Below, piece by piece: positions 1 through 9,267 of a stretch of 64,000 nt of DNA. Below the pieces are notes generated by a model that worked only from the letters and a program-made list of their open reading frames with translations, searched no databases and was not told the origin of the DNA. The position numbers were made by a program, and so were the translations under genes. Source of the stretch: Arthrobacter sp. EpRS71 (GTDB lineage: Bacteria; Actinomycetota; Actinomycetes; Actinomycetales; Micrococcaceae); contig NZ_LNUV01000006.1 in the NCBI RefSeq assembly GCF_001512285.1, positions 945,159-1,009,158 on the forward strand. The letters are read 5' to 3'. Numbering within the stretch: position 1 is the first letter of the stretch; each line of letters starts with the position of its first letter.

Positions 1-590
1 CCAGCACCCCGGCAGCTTCCTCAGCTGCTCCGGAAACCTCCATGGCGGCACCGTCGCCGTCCTCCTCCCCCATGAGCAGCGCAGCCATGGATCCGGCCGC
101 TAACCTCGTGGGCCCCGGCTGCGCCGGTTACGCCGCACAGGTTCCTGACGGTGCCGGTTCGGTAGCCGGCATGGCGCTGGATCCGGTAGCCGTGGCAGCA
201 TCGAACAACCCGCTGCTCAAGACCCTGACCGCCGCTGTTTCCGGCAAGCTCAACCCCAAGGTTGACCTTGTTTCCACCCTGAACGGCAGCGAATTCACGG
301 TCTTCGCACCGGTTGACGACGCTTTCGCGAAGATCGACCCCGCAACAATCGAGACGCTCAAGACGGACGATGCCCTGCTGAGCAAAATTCTCACCTACCA
401 CGTAGTCCCCGGTCAGCTGACCCCGGACCAGATCGTCGGCACCCACAAGACTGTCCAGGGTGGCGAAGTGACGGTTGCCGGCACCAAGGATGCCCTCACG
501 GTTGACGGAGCTTCCAACGTGATCTGCGGTGGCGTAAAGACCGCCAACGCCACGGTTTACCTGATCGACTCGGTGCTGATGCCCAAATAA
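1..590 (+). CDS. fasciclin (FAS1) domain surface protein, 5' end outside window
   Basis: The reading frame is open back to the left edge (codons in phase from base 3), so the true start and any signal peptide or lipobox lie upstream. The visible N-terminus is a Ser/Ala/Pro-rich linker. A FAS1 domain follows, with the family hallmarks [11 protein letters not shown], a YHVVPG segment and the closing [16 protein letters not shown]1 proteins act in adhesion at the cell surface. Small actinobacterial members of this MPT70/MPB83 type are usually secreted or lipid-anchored; export is inferred here because the N-terminus is missing. The gene ends at TAA 588-590, followed at once by a strong hairpin. 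No partner gene is visible. Confidence 0.85.
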   Translation, partial: STPAASSAAPETSMAAPSPSSSPMSSAAMDPAANLVGPGCAGYAAQVPDGAGSVAGMALDPVAVAASNNPLLKTLTAAVSGKLNPKVDLVSTLNGSEFTVFAPVDDAFAKIDPATIETLKTDDALLSKILTYHVVPGQLTPDQIVGTHKTVQGGEVTVAGTKDALTVDGASNVICGGVKTANATVYLIDSVLMPK

Positions 591-627
591 GCCCTCGGCT
601 TTGGCAGTAGCAACAACACAGCAGTAG

Positions 628-672
628 ACACAACACAGCAGGCGCCGGAATCCGGCGCCTGCTGTGTTGTGT
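628..672. terminator. long perfect hairpin, bidirectional terminator
   Basis: A 22-bp perfect inverted repeat (628-649 and 651-672) has one central base. The core is GGCGCCGGA / TCCGGCGCC, extended by ACACAACACAGCA on the left arm and its complement on the right. It lies between the stop of the fasciclin gene (+) and the stop of the 47-aa gene (-), so it probably ends both transcripts. There is no long U-run. Confidence 0.75.
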
Positions 673-679
673 GGTGCTG

Positions 680-823
680 TTAGCGGCCGAAGTCGCTGTC
701 GACGTAGGAACCGGCCCTGTTGTGGTCCGATCCGCAGGGGCAGTGGTCAACCTCAATCCGGACGGTCACGGGCTTGGATGAGTCCAAGGTAAGGGTCACA
801 TCTTGGGCAGACGAAGTGGGCAT
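680..823 (-). CDS. 47-aa hypothetical protein with CPCG motif
   Basis: A short ORF starts at ATG 821-823, preceded on the minus strand by AGGAAGG six bases upstream, and ends at TAA 680-682. The 47-aa product has a TLTLDSSKPVTVRIEVD segment that looks like two beta strands, then HCPCGSDHNRAGSYVDSDFGR. The CPCG pair and nearby His could bind a metal. No signal peptide or membrane segment is visible. I do not recognise the family. The clear ribosome-binding site and the shared hairpin behind its stop argue that it is real. It lies 44 bp downstream of the BCCT transporter gene on the same strand and could share its transcript. Confidence 0.5.
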   Translation of the reverse strand: MPTSSAQDVTLTLDSSKPVTVRIEVDHCPCGSDHNRAGSYVDSDFGR

Positions 824-867
824 GGTGGACCTTCCTGATGAGTAAACGGGTGTTGGCGAAAGCCGGG

Positions 868-2898
868 CTATTTGTCGTCGGATTCCAGCTGGGGTTTGCC
901 CACCAGAGGGATGGTTCCGGTGGGTGTTGCCCCGGCGCAATCGGAATCCGTGCACTTTTCAGCGCAGTCGTGCCGGGTGACGAGGTCGAACTGAACGCCG
1001 CCGTGTTGCTCAACGCCTGTGCGAATGGCCCGTTCCACCACTGAGGTGGCCAAGCGTTTGTGCAATTGCAGGGGATCCCGGCGAAGGTCCTTGACCAAGG
1101 CGAAACAGAGCAGCAGCATGACGATCACAAAGGGCAGGGCAGCCACGATTGTCACTCGTTGCAGGCCGGACAACGCTTCCGATGGTTTGTCGCCGCCGGC
1201 AAGCAGCATGACAGCTGCCACTGCGCCGGTGAGGCTTCCCCAGAAAATGACCACTCCTCGACGCGGGTGCTCCGCGCCGTTGGAGCTGAGGGATCCCATC
1301 ACGATGGAGGCTGCGTCGGCACCGGTGACGAAGAAGATCGCCACCAGGACCATGGCAAGCACAATGACGGCTGCGGTAGCCCAGCCAGGCATGCCCAGGT
1401 TCTTTATGAGGTCGAAGAGGGCGCCATCGAAGTTGATGGAGGGTGCGCCGTCCACCATGGTCACAAGCCCTGGAGTTCCGGCTTTGTCCGCTTCTTGCTG
1501 AACGTGGAATGCAGCGCCGCCGAAGATGCCGAACCAGATCACGCTGACCACGCTGGGCACCAGAAGCACGCCGGTGACGAACTGGCGGATGGTGCGGCCA
1601 CGGCTGATGCGGGCGATGAACATTCCTACGAAGGGCGTCCAGGAGATCCACCAAGCCCAGTAGAAGATCGTCCAGCTGGTCATCCAGCTGCGCAGGGAGT
1701 CATCTCCCACGGCTTCGGTTCGTGAGGCCATTTCCGCCACATCACGGGCGTAGTCACCCACGGCCGAGGGGATCAGGTTGAGGATGAACAGGGTGGGGCC
1801 AGCTACGAACACAATGAGGGCCAGGACAACTGCCAACACCATGTTGATGTTGGACAGCCACTGGATGCCGCGGCTGATGCCGGAAACAGCTGATGCCACG
1901 AAGCAGAAGGTCAGGATCGCTACGATGACCACCAGCACGGGAGTGCCGATCTCACCCAGCCACCCGTTGGACGTCATGCCGCTGCCGATCTGCAGGGCAC
2001 CGAGGCCCAGCGAGGCGGCGGTTCCGAAGAGCGTGGCGAAGATGGCCAGGATGTTGATGAACTTGCCCAGCGGCCCTTCCACCATGCGGATGCCAAAGAG
2101 TGAGGTGAAGGCCGCGGAAACCAGTTGCTTCCGGCCCAGACGGTAGGTGCCGTAGGCCATGGCGATGCCGACTACTGCGTACATGGCCCAGGGGTGCAGG
2201 GTCCAGTGGAAGATGGACGTGGCCATGGCAGTCTGGATGGCTGCCGGTGTGCGGCCATCCACTGTTCCCGGCGGCGGCGAGATGTAGTGGTAAAGAGGTT
2301 CGGCCACGCCGTAGAACATGAGGCCAATGCCCATGCCGGCGGCGAACATCATGGCCACCCAGGAGACAGTCCGGAACTCTGGCTTCTCGCCGTCCTTGCC
2401 CAGTGGGATGTTGCCGAATTTGCCGAGGGCAAGCCACAGGACGAAAACGACGAACAATGAGGCGAGGACCATGAAGAGCCAGCCGGTGTACTCCATGACC
2501 CAGTTCAGGGCACCTTTGGAAGTATCGGAGAGGCTGTCGCGTCCCACAAAGCCCCAGACCACGAAGGCGACGGCGATGGCGCCCGTGATCCCGAAGGTGA
2601 CTTTGTCGAGGGTAAGTTTGCGGTTCCGGCGGGCCGATACGGCCTGCTCGGTCTTGGCGTGGCGCAGTTCTTCCATGATCTGTTCGTGTTCTACAGAATC
2701 GGAAAGGGGCTCTGCGCCTCCACCCTCGGCGTTGAGGGCTGCCAGGTTGGTGTCGTCGGGGGAGACCCTGATGACTGCTTCAGGGTTCTCCGCGCGGGCG
2801 GGGTTGGTTGGGCTGGCTGCAGCCGGGGTGCCTGCCGCGGGATCGTTGGCAGGTAACTCCTCGGGTGTCAGCGGTTTTGTGTCACTGTGTGTAGCCAT
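868..2898 (-). CDS. BCCT-family glycine betaine/choline/carnitine transporter
   Basis: The 676-aa product has about 12 hydrophobic segments. BCCT signatures are the glycine-rich GMGIGLMFYGVAEPLYHY stretch and the tryptophan-rich WTIFYWAWWISWTPFVGMF segment. The family imports betaine, choline or carnitine with Na+ or H+; the adjoining betaine genes suggest betaine or dimethylglycine. The long charged N-terminal tail (about 85 residues) and the C-terminal tail with HDCAEKCTDSDC are cytoplasmic extensions; such tails sense osmolality in BetP-type members, but that role is not shown here. I start at ATG 2896-2898 because AAAGGAC sits six bases upstream; an in-frame start nine codons earlier lacks such a site. 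Precise substrate is inferred from context. Confidence 0.92.
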   Translation of the reverse strand: MATHSDTKPLTPEELPANDPAAGTPAAASPTNPARAENPEAVIRVSPDDTNLAALNAEGGGAEPLSDSVEHEQIMEELRHAKTEQAVSARRNRKLTLDKVTFGITGAIAVAFVVWGFVGRDSLSDTSKGALNWVMEYTGWLFMVLASLFVVFVLWLALGKFGNIPLGKDGEKPEFRTVSWVAMMFAAGMGIGLMFYGVAEPLYHYISPPPGTVDGRTPAAIQTAMATSIFHWTLHPWAMYAVVGIAMAYGTYRLGRKQLVSAAFTSLFGIRMVEGPLGKFINILAIFATLFGTAASLGLGALQIGSGMTSNGWLGEIGTPVLVVIVAILTFCFVASAVSGISRGIQWLSNINMVLAVVLALIVFVAGPTLFILNLIPSAVGDYARDVAEMASRTEAVGDDSLRSWMTSWTIFYWAWWISWTPFVGMFIARISRGRTIRQFVTGVLLVPSVVSVIWFGIFGGAAFHVQQEADKAGTPGLVTMVDGAPSINFDGALFDLIKNLGMPGWATAAVIVLAMVLVAIFFVTGADAASIVMGSLSSNGAEHPRRGVVIFWGSLTGAVAAVMLLAGGDKPSEALSGLQRVTIVAALPFVIVMLLLCFALVKDLRRDPLQLHKRLATSVVERAIRTGVEQHGGVQFDLVTRHDCAEKCTDSDCAGATPTGTIPLVGKPQLESDDK

Positions 2899-3264
2899 GA
2901 GCGGGTCCTTTGCTCGGCGTGTCATGAGCCTGCATTTCTACGAGGCCTTGGTGAATGGTGCGCGGTCACGGAGCGGGCAGGCGGTAGGGATGATGCACCT
3001 CTTCTGGTTCGTTGGACGGGGTGGTCGAATCGTCGGTGTGTGCTCTGAAGGCGTGTTCCGCAGGAATCAACAACATCCGCGCTATGCAACAGAGTGCGCT
3101 CCGTCACATCCAAAGTCAAGGGATTTATGCTCTTTAACAGCAGATTGATATATCAATTGGCTGAAAGTGAAACGTTGCGTATCATGGAGCGGGTTGCGCA
3201 TAGCGCGTCCATGAAGAGGCGGCAGAAGACAGCGAATGCCCTCCCGATGGTGAGGGAGCGGTAG
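2899..3264. promoter_or_regulatory. 366-bp gene-free region upstream of the transporter
   Basis: This stretch separates the transporter start (-) from the IclR stop (-) and should hold the transporter promoter. A TTGACT hexamer on the minus strand (3114-3119) could be a -35 box, though no good -10 follows. It also holds the palindrome annotated at 3144-3157. No convincing gene was seen. Confidence 0.4.
3144..3157. promoter_or_regulatory. palindromic operator ATTGATATATCAAT
   Basis: A perfect 14-bp palindrome lies about 250 bp upstream of the transporter start. Its core TGATATATCA matches sites near the GntR gene (TGATATATTA at 14279-14288) and ahead of pdxS (TAATATATCA at 15107-15116). It is a candidate GntR operator tying the transporter to the dimethylglycine operon. 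Confidence 0.5.
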
Positions 3265-4071
3265 CTACCGCTGCCTGTAACCCATGCGGGCACTGATGCT
3301 CAGCCCGGCCTCCCGTAGGCCATCGATGAGCCCTGGCTGTTCCTCGGGTGAAAAGCGGAACGCCGGGCCGGAAATGCTGACGGCGGCAATAACGCTGCCC
3401 GCGTGGTTGTAGATGGGCACAGCAACGGCTGTGAGGCCGATTTCAAACTCTTCGTGGACGGTGGCGTAGCCGTTGCGGGCCACGTCAAGCAGTTGCTTTT
3501 CCAGCTCCCCGCGGTTTGTCACTGTCCGTGGCGTGCGGGCAGGCAAACCCACTGCCTTGAAGACCTGGGTTCTTTCATCGGCGGTCAAAGCGGCAAGGAG
3601 GACCTTGCCGCTGGAGGTGGCGTGCAGCGGCGTCAAACTCCCCACCCAGTCGTAGGTGGCCAGCGTTGAGGGCCCCATCGCCTGGTCCACGTTGACGGCG
3701 TAGTTGGACCGCAGGACGGCCAGGTTGACGGTTTCTTTGTACTCGGCTGCCAATGTTTCAAGAACTTCACGAGCCTCATGCACCACACTGAGCCTGCCAG
3801 GTATGGACGATGCGAGGCGGAGGATCCCAAAGCCCAGCTGGTACTTGCCGCGCTCACTGTTTTGCCGGACGATGTCGCGGTTGACCAAGGAGCCCACCAG
3901 CCTGGACACGGTGGATTTGTGGATGCCCATTTCTTCGGCGATTTCACTCACTCCGGCGTCGCCTTCGCGGGCAAGGATCTCAAGGATCTGGAGCGCACGG
4001 TCCACTGATTGGACGCCGCCGCCTTGGGCGTCCGCGTCCTTATCGATGTCCGGGTTATTCCGTGCGGCCAT
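3265..4071 (-). CDS. IclR-family transcriptional regulator
   Basis: The 268-aa product has an N-terminal winged helix (SVDRALQILEILAREGDAGVSEIAEEMGIHKSTVSRLVGSL, about residues 20-60). A C-terminal effector domain follows with IclR landmarks LTPLHATSSGKVLLAAL, YATVHEEFEIGLTAVAVPI and VIAAVSISGPAFRF. IclR proteins bind small carboxylates and usually control neighbouring catabolic genes. Here it lies just upstream of the transporter on the same strand and downstream of moeA, so betaine uptake or breakdown is a plausible target. The start at 4069-4071 has GAGG five bases upstream; an extended 288-aa version from 4131 is possible but adds a low-complexity leader. Confidence 0.88.
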   Translation of the reverse strand: MAARNNPDIDKDADAQGGGVQSVDRALQILEILAREGDAGVSEIAEEMGIHKSTVSRLVGSLVNRDIVRQNSERGKYQLGFGILRLASSIPGRLSVVHEAREVLETLAAEYKETVNLAVLRSNYAVNVDQAMGPSTLATYDWVGSLTPLHATSSGKVLLAALTADERTQVFKAVGLPARTPRTVTNRGELEKQLLDVARNGYATVHEEFEIGLTAVAVPIYNHAGSVIAAVSISGPAFRFSPEEQPGLIDGLREAGLSISARMGYRQR

Positions 4072-4199
4072 GATGCCTCGTGTCGTTGTCCAGGCAGGCC
4101 GCCCTGACTGGGTAGCGAGTCCGGCCTGCACGCTCGTCTGCCCCTCATCCTAGACGGACTTTCGCGCGGCCCCTTTCACCTCAGGCGGACTGGCATGGT

Positions 4200-5411
4200 T
4201 TACCCCCACGGCAGCGGCAGCACGGGAACGGGCGCGCCGGCTGCCACACCTTCAGGAGGCACAGCCATGTAACCATTTGCCCAAGCAAGCCCGCGCATCA
4301 TGCCCGGACCCGTGTGGGACGCCGGAAACACGAGGTCGTGGATCAAGGCACAGGGCATGAGCCGTGTACGCCCGGGGTCGGGATCAATGTCGGCCCCGGA
4401 CGTCAGGAGGCGGGCCTCTTGGAGCGGCCTGTTTCCCAGGGCGGCCAGGAGGGGCTCTCCCAGGGTCATGAGCGCCATCATGGCGGCCAGCGGATTCCCT
4501 GGCAGTCCCACGATGAAACGGCCATCAGGAAGTTCTGCCAGCACTGCCGGATGGCCCGGGCGCATGGCCACCCCGTCGAGGAGGAGCCTGCCGCCCAGAG
4601 CGGCAACGGCATCGCGGAAGTGGTCCGTGCCGGATTTCCCGGTTCCGCCGGTGGTAACGATGACGTCGGGCCGGTCGGCGTCGGGAAGTGAGCCTCCAGG
4701 AGCGCCGCCTAACGCCGCCATCCACTCGTCATACGAGTCGCCGATCCTGAGTTGTCCGCCGGGCGCCCCGCCGAGTTGCGACACGACGGTATCCAGTTGG
4801 GGACCGAAGGCGTCGCGGACCTGTCCGGGCGCAGGCTCACCCGAGGTGACTACTTCCGAACCGGTAAGTACGACGGCGACCCGCGGCTTCCGCTGTATCC
4901 GCACGTGGTCGTGGCCCGCCACAGCGGCCAAGGCAATGTGGGCCGGATTGAGGAGGGTGCCGGCGGGTATGAGGACATCGCCGGCTGTGGCTTCTTCTCC
5001 GGCCGGGCGAATGTGGCGGCCGGGGAGTGTCTCGCCCGGCCTTGAATCGTGCCTGAGCGAGAGGTGCCCGTCGTCGGAGACGAACCCGCTTTCCTTGCGC
5101 ACGACTGCCGTGGCACCGCTGGGAACGAGCCCGCCGGTGGCGATCACGCTCGCTTGACCCGCAGCGAGCGGCATGCCGGACGCCGTCAGGATCCATGGTC
5201 CGTCGCCAGAAGTGTTAACAGCCCAGCCGTCCATGGCTGATGACGCATAGTGGGGGAGATCCTGCTGCGCGACGACGGGGCTGGTCAAGGTGCCGCCGAT
5301 TGCGTCGCGGAGGCTGACCGACAAGGACGGGAGCGGCGCGGCACAGTGGTAAGCCAGTTGCCGCGCATCGGCCCAGGTGAGGGCCTCGGTACACGTTGCT
5401 TGTGCAAGCAT
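4200..5411 (-). CDS. moeA: molybdopterin molybdotransferase MoeA
   Basis: The 403-aa product matches the MoeA family in length and motifs: SAMDGWAV early, GEEATAGDVLIPAGT in the middle domain, VLTGSEVV, then the MoCF-type VTTGGTGKSGTDHFRDAV and LPGNPLAAM. MoeA inserts molybdate into adenylylated molybdopterin in the cytoplasm. The GTGKSGTDHF stretch replaces the more common GVSVGxxD, a frequent variant in paralogues. The gene follows fdhA on the same strand and near fdhF, whose product needs the cofactor, so it may be a dedicated copy for the formate dehydrogenase. The start has AGGAAG nine bases upstream. No other cofactor synthesis genes are in the window. Confidence 0.9.
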   Translation of the reverse strand: MLAQATCTEALTWADARQLAYHCAAPLPSLSVSLRDAIGGTLTSPVVAQQDLPHYASSAMDGWAVNTSGDGPWILTASGMPLAAGQASVIATGGLVPSGATAVVRKESGFVSDDGHLSLRHDSRPGETLPGRHIRPAGEEATAGDVLIPAGTLLNPAHIALAAVAGHDHVRIQRKPRVAVVLTGSEVVTSGEPAPGQVRDAFGPQLDTVVSQLGGAPGGQLRIGDSYDEWMAALGGAPGGSLPDADRPDVIVTTGGTGKSGTDHFRDAVAALGGRLLLDGVAMRPGHPAVLAELPDGRFIVGLPGNPLAAMMALMTLGEPLLAALGNRPLQEARLLTSGADIDPDPGRTRLMPCALIHDLVFPASHTGPGMMRGLAWANGYMAVPPEGVAAGAPVPVLPLPWG

Positions 5412-5447
5412 TGATGCCCGCTTCCTGAAGTGAGGTGTGATGCAGAC

Positions 5448-5496
5448 ACCGGGGACTGCACGGCCTTCCCGTACTACTTGCCGCGCAGTCCCCGGT
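5448..5496. terminator. stem-loop between fdhA and moeA
   Basis: A 12-bp perfect stem, ACCGGGGACTGC (5448-5459) and its complement (5485-5496), encloses a 25-nt loop just after the fdhA stop on the minus strand. It could attenuate or stabilise the transcript before moeA. There is no U-run, so efficient termination is doubtful. Confidence 0.45.
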
Positions 5497-5515
5497 ATCA
5501 GTTATGTGTAATGAA

Positions 5516-6733
5516 CTAGGCCTTAACGTAGCCGTTGGGGTTCAGTACGAACTTTGTTGCCGATCCGGCGTCGAATTCGGCGTAGCCGCGCGGAGCATCC
5601 TCGAGGGGGATGGCCTTGGCGTTGACGGCCTTGGCGATCTGTACCTTGTCGTGGAGGATGGCCATCATCAGCTGACGGTTGTATTTCATCACAGGGCACT
5701 GTCCGGTGGTGAAGGACAGGGACTTGGCCCACCCGGTGCCAAGGGACAGCGAGAGGGAGCCGTGCTTGGCGGCCTCGTCGATTCCACCCGGATCGCCGGT
5801 GACGTAGAGACCCGGGATACCCAGGGAGCCGCCGGCGGCAGTGATGTCCATGAGGGAGTTCAGCACGGTGGCAGGTGCTTCGTGGGAGGCATCCTTGCCG
5901 TGACCGCGGGCTTCGAAGCCAACAGCGTCCACGCCGCAATCCACTTCCGGAACTCCCAGGATCTGTGCGATCTGTTCCTTGGGATCACCGTTGGACACGT
6001 TGACGGTTTCGCAGCCGAAGGAACGCGCCTGCGCCAGCCGGTCCTCGTTCATGTCGCCCACAATCACGACGGCGGCGCCAAGCAGCTGTGCGCCCACGGC
6101 GGCGGCGAGACCCACGGGCCCGGCACCTGCGACGTAAACCGTGGAACCCACGCCCACGCCGGCAGTGACGGCGCCGTGGAAGCCGGTGGGGAAAATGTCC
6201 GAGAGCATGGTCAAGTCCATGATCTTTTCCAGTGCCTGATCGCGGTCCGGGAAGCGCAGCAGGTTCCAGTCAGCGTAGGGGACCAGCACGAACTCGGCCT
6301 GGCCGCCCACCCAGCCACCCATGTCAACGTAGCCGTAGGCGCTGCCGGGACGGTCCGGGTTGACGTTGAGGCAAATACCGGTCTTCTGCTCTTTACAATT
6401 CCGGCAGCGTCCGCAGGAGATGTTGAACGGGACCGAGACGATGTCACCTACTTTGATGAACTCGACGTCGGGTCCCACCTCCACCACTTCGCCAGTGATT
6501 TCGTGGCCGAGGACAAGGTCCTTCGGGGCTGTGGTGCGGCCGCGGACCATGTGCTGGTCCGAACCGCAGATGTTGGTGGTCACCGTCCGGAGGATCGCGC
6601 CATGCGGCACCTTCCGTCCGACGTTGGCAGGGTTGACGCCCGGTCCGTCTTTGAGCTCAAACGTTGGGTAGTCAGTGTCGATGATCTCAACGACACCGGG
6701 TTCCTTGTAGGCGACTGCTTTGTTTCCTGACAT
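5516..6733 (-). CDS. fdhA: glutathione-independent formaldehyde dehydrogenase, Zn/NAD
   Basis: The 405-aa zinc-dependent medium-chain dehydrogenase resembles Pseudomonas putida FdhA. Seen are the catalytic-zinc segment NICGSDQHM, GHEITGEVVEVG, a four-Cys structural zinc site (CGRCRNCKEQKTGIC) and the Rossmann loop VAGAGPVGLAAA. The family oxidises formaldehyde to formate with bound NAD and without glutathione. In context it would remove formaldehyde made by the betaine monooxygenase. Start ATG 6731-6733 follows AGGGAG at five bases; the GTG two codons upstream overlaps that site. The gene lies about 200 bp downstream of fdhF, separated by a tandem repeat, so it may have its own promoter. Confidence 0.9.
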   Translation of the reverse strand: MSGNKAVAYKEPGVVEIIDTDYPTFELKDGPGVNPANVGRKVPHGAILRTVTTNICGSDQHMVRGRTTAPKDLVLGHEITGEVVEVGPDVEFIKVGDIVSVPFNISCGRCRNCKEQKTGICLNVNPDRPGSAYGYVDMGGWVGGQAEFVLVPYADWNLLRFPDRDQALEKIMDLTMLSDIFPTGFHGAVTAGVGVGSTVYVAGAGPVGLAAAVGAQLLGAAVVIVGDMNEDRLAQARSFGCETVNVSNGDPKEQIAQILGVPEVDCGVDAVGFEARGHGKDASHEAPATVLNSLMDITAAGGSLGIPGLYVTGDPGGIDEAAKHGSLSLSLGTGWAKSLSFTTGQCPVMKYNRQLMMAILHDKVQIAKAVNAKAIPLEDAPRGYAEFDAGSATKFVLNPNGYVKA

Positions 6734-6858
6734 GGTCACTCCCTATTCTTTGGCTGTTACTGAAAATGCTGCCCAATGATCCGAAAGCGGTGCTTCGATG
6801 AGGAAATACCTCCCCAGGTTTCAGGCACCGAAGCACCAATTACGAACCACTGGACTTG

Positions 6859-6914
6859 TAAAAAACTGACGGGTAAAAAACTGACGGGTAAAAAACTGAC
6901 GGGTGAAAAACGGG
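6859..6914. repeat. 15-bp tandem repeat, three copies plus a partial, upstream of fdhA
   Basis: The unit TAAAAAACTGACGGG occurs three times head to tail (6859-6903), then a decayed copy to 6914. It lies between the fdhF stop and the fdhA start, about 125-180 bp upstream of fdhA. Each unit carries an A6 run, spaced 15 bp apart, which is not helical phasing. Confidence 0.9.
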
Positions 6915-6938
6915 ACACATGGAATTCTGTTGTTTGGC

Positions 6939-9257
6939 TTAGGCTTTCTCCAGCCGGATGATCACCGACTTCGAGGTGGGCGTTCCACTGGTATCGGCCA
7001 CGGAGTCCAACGGCACCAGGACGTTGGTTTCCGGGTAGTACGCGGCGGCGCACCCCTTGGGGGTCGAATATGAGACGATGCGGAAGTTCTCAGCCTTGCG
7101 ATCAACGCCTTGGAACTCGGAAATCAGGTGGACCATGTCGCCGTCGGAAAATCCCAGCTCGGTGATGTCGTCAGCGTTGATGAGCACCACGCGCCGGCCA
7201 CCATGGATGCCGCGGTAGCGGTCGTCCTTGCCGTAGATGGTGGTGTTGTACTGGTCGTGTGAGCGGAGGGTTTGCAGGACCAGGCGGCCGGGCGGGATCT
7301 TGATGAACTCGAGTTCGTTGCCCGTGAAGTGTGCTTTCCCGGACGCCGTGTGGAACTTCCTGGCATCGCGCGGCGGGTGGGGCAGCACGAACCCGCCCGG
7401 ATGCTGGATGCGTGCTTCGAAGTCCTCAAAACCATCGAAGACGGCCTCAATATGTTTCCGGATCAGGGTGTAGTCGTCCCTCATGGCGAGCCAGGCAGCC
7501 TGGGGCGTGTTGGGCAGGCGTTGGTGGCCCTCCTTGAACAGCCTGTCTGCGAGGTTGCAGACGATCGCCACTTCGGAGTGGAGGTGTTCGCTGGCGGGTT
7601 TGAGGCGTCCCCGTGATGCGTGGACGGCGCTCATGGAGTCTTCCACGGTGACCCGTTGGTCGCCTGTGCGCTGGGTGTCCTTCTCGGTGCGTCCGAGGGT
7701 GGGCAGGATCAGCGCCCGGCGCCCAGTGGACAGGTGCGAGTGGTTCAGTTTGGTGGAGATCTGGACGCTCAACCGGGTGTTGGCCAGGGCCTGTTCGGTC
7801 ACGTCGGAGTCAGGGGCGGCCCGGACGAAGTTGCCGCCCATGCCCATGAAGAACCGGACTTTCCCGTCCCGCATGGCGCGGATGGCGGCCACGGTGTCAT
7901 AGCCGTGCTCGCGGGGAGAACGGAACTCGAATTCCTGGTCCAACCGGTCATGGAACGTCTCCGGCATCTTTTCGAAGATACCCATGGTGCGGTCGCCCTG
8001 GACGTTCGAGTGACCACGCACAGGGCAGACGCCGGCGCCGGGCTTGCCAATGTTGCCTTGCAGCAGCAGAACATTGACCACGTCGCGGAGGGTGGGTACG
8101 GAATGCTTGTGTTGGGTCAGTCCCATGGCCCAGCACACGATGGTGGCACTGGAGGCGAGCAGCCGCTCACCCGTCGAGTGGATCTGCTCCAAGGTCAGAC
8201 CCGTTGCCTCCACAATGTCATCCCACTCCACCTTCTCCAGGTAGCGCAGGTAGTCATCAATACCCACGGTGTGGTTGTTGATGAAGTCATGGTCCAGCAC
8301 AGTTTGCAGGCCCGGGGTGTTCCGCCCGGCTGCTTCGGCTTCCAACAGGTATTTGCCCAGGCCTTGGAAGAGAGCCTGGTCCCCGCCGGCACGGATCTGC
8401 AGGAAATCGTCCGTCAGTTGGGTCCCTTGGATCATGCCCGCCACATGCTGCGGGTTTTCGAAGTGCAGGAGCCCGGCCTCGGGGAGAGGGTTGACGGACA
8501 CGATGATCGCGCCGTTCTTCTTCGCCTTTTCCAGGGCGCTGAGCATGCGCGGGTGGTTGGTGCCGGGGTTCTGGCCGGCCACGAAAATCAGCGATGCCGT
8601 TTCCAGGTCGGTCAGGCTCACGGAACCTTTGCCGATGCCAATGGTTTCCACCAGCGCTGAGCCGGAGGATTCGTGGCACATGTTGGAACAGTCCGGGAGG
8701 TTGTTGGTACCCAGGCCGCGAACCAAGAGCTGGTAGACGAACGCTGCTTCATTGGAGGTGCGGCCGGAGGTGTAGAAAACCGCTTGATCGGGGTGTTCCA
8801 TGCCCCGCAGTTCCTCGGCCATGAGGTCGTAGGCCTCGTCCCAGTCAATAGCCCTGTAGTGGGAAGCGCCTTCATCGAGGAACATCGGGTGCGTGATGCG
8901 GCCTTGCTGGCCCAGCCAGAAGTCATCGCGGGTCTTGAGTTCGGCAATGGAGTGGTGGGCGAAGAACTCCGGCGTGACGCGGCGACGCGTGCCTTCCTCA
9001 GCCACTGCCTTGGCGCCGTTCTCGCAGAACTCTGCCGCATTACGCTTTTCATGCTCGGGCCAGGCGCATCCCATGCAGTCGAACCCGTCCAGCTGATTCA
9101 CGGCCAAAAGGGTTTGGACGCTTCGCAGCGGTCCCATCTGTTCCAGCGATATTTTCAGGGCATTGGCAACAGCGGGGATGCCTACGGCCTTGGTCTTGGG
9201 TTTGGTAACGGTCAGCTTTGACTCGTCAATGTTCTCGCGTGGAGCTTTGGCATGCAT
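6939..9257 (-). CDS. FdhF/YdeP-family molybdopterin oxidoreductase, probable formate dehydrogenase
   Basis: The 772-aa product has the FdhF/YdeP layout: a short N-terminal Cys region (FDCMGCAWPE, C61 and C64, then C78), two molybdopterin domains and a C-terminal molydopterin-dinucleotide-binding domain (HDQYNTTIYGKDDRYRG). C194-H195 in SNMCHESSG fits the Mo ligand and adjacent His of formate dehydrogenase H. No twin-Arg signal, so it should be cytoplasmic. No small electron-transfer subunit is adjacent. The gene starts 10 bp after folD and ends the purU-dmgO-fchA-folD run, which makes formate its likely substrate. Start ATG 9255-9257 has AAGGGG five bases upstream. Related YdeP proteins have unclear functions, so the substrate is inferred from context. 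Confidence 0.85.
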   Translation of the reverse strand: MHAKAPRENIDESKLTVTKPKTKAVGIPAVANALKISLEQMGPLRSVQTLLAVNQLDGFDCMGCAWPEHEKRNAAEFCENGAKAVAEEGTRRRVTPEFFAHHSIAELKTRDDFWLGQQGRITHPMFLDEGASHYRAIDWDEAYDLMAEELRGMEHPDQAVFYTSGRTSNEAAFVYQLLVRGLGTNNLPDCSNMCHESSGSALVETIGIGKGSVSLTDLETASLIFVAGQNPGTNHPRMLSALEKAKKNGAIIVSVNPLPEAGLLHFENPQHVAGMIQGTQLTDDFLQIRAGGDQALFQGLGKYLLEAEAAGRNTPGLQTVLDHDFINNHTVGIDDYLRYLEKVEWDDIVEATGLTLEQIHSTGERLLASSATIVCWAMGLTQHKHSVPTLRDVVNVLLLQGNIGKPGAGVCPVRGHSNVQGDRTMGIFEKMPETFHDRLDQEFEFRSPREHGYDTVAAIRAMRDGKVRFFMGMGGNFVRAAPDSDVTEQALANTRLSVQISTKLNHSHLSTGRRALILPTLGRTEKDTQRTGDQRVTVEDSMSAVHASRGRLKPASEHLHSEVAIVCNLADRLFKEGHQRLPNTPQAAWLAMRDDYTLIRKHIEAVFDGFEDFEARIQHPGGFVLPHPPRDARKFHTASGKAHFTGNELEFIKIPPGRLVLQTLRSHDQYNTTIYGKDDRYRGIHGGRRVVLINADDITELGFSDGDMVHLISEFQGVDRKAENFRIVSYSTPKGCAAAYYPETNVLVPLDSVADTSGTPTSKSVIIRLEKA

Positions 9258-9267
9258 GGGAACCCCT

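Noticed and set aside
5504..6730. Long plus-strand ORF of about 408 codons opposite fdhA
   Set aside because: It is the antisense frame of a well-supported dehydrogenase gene; its translation has no family motif and high-GC codon bias opens such frames.
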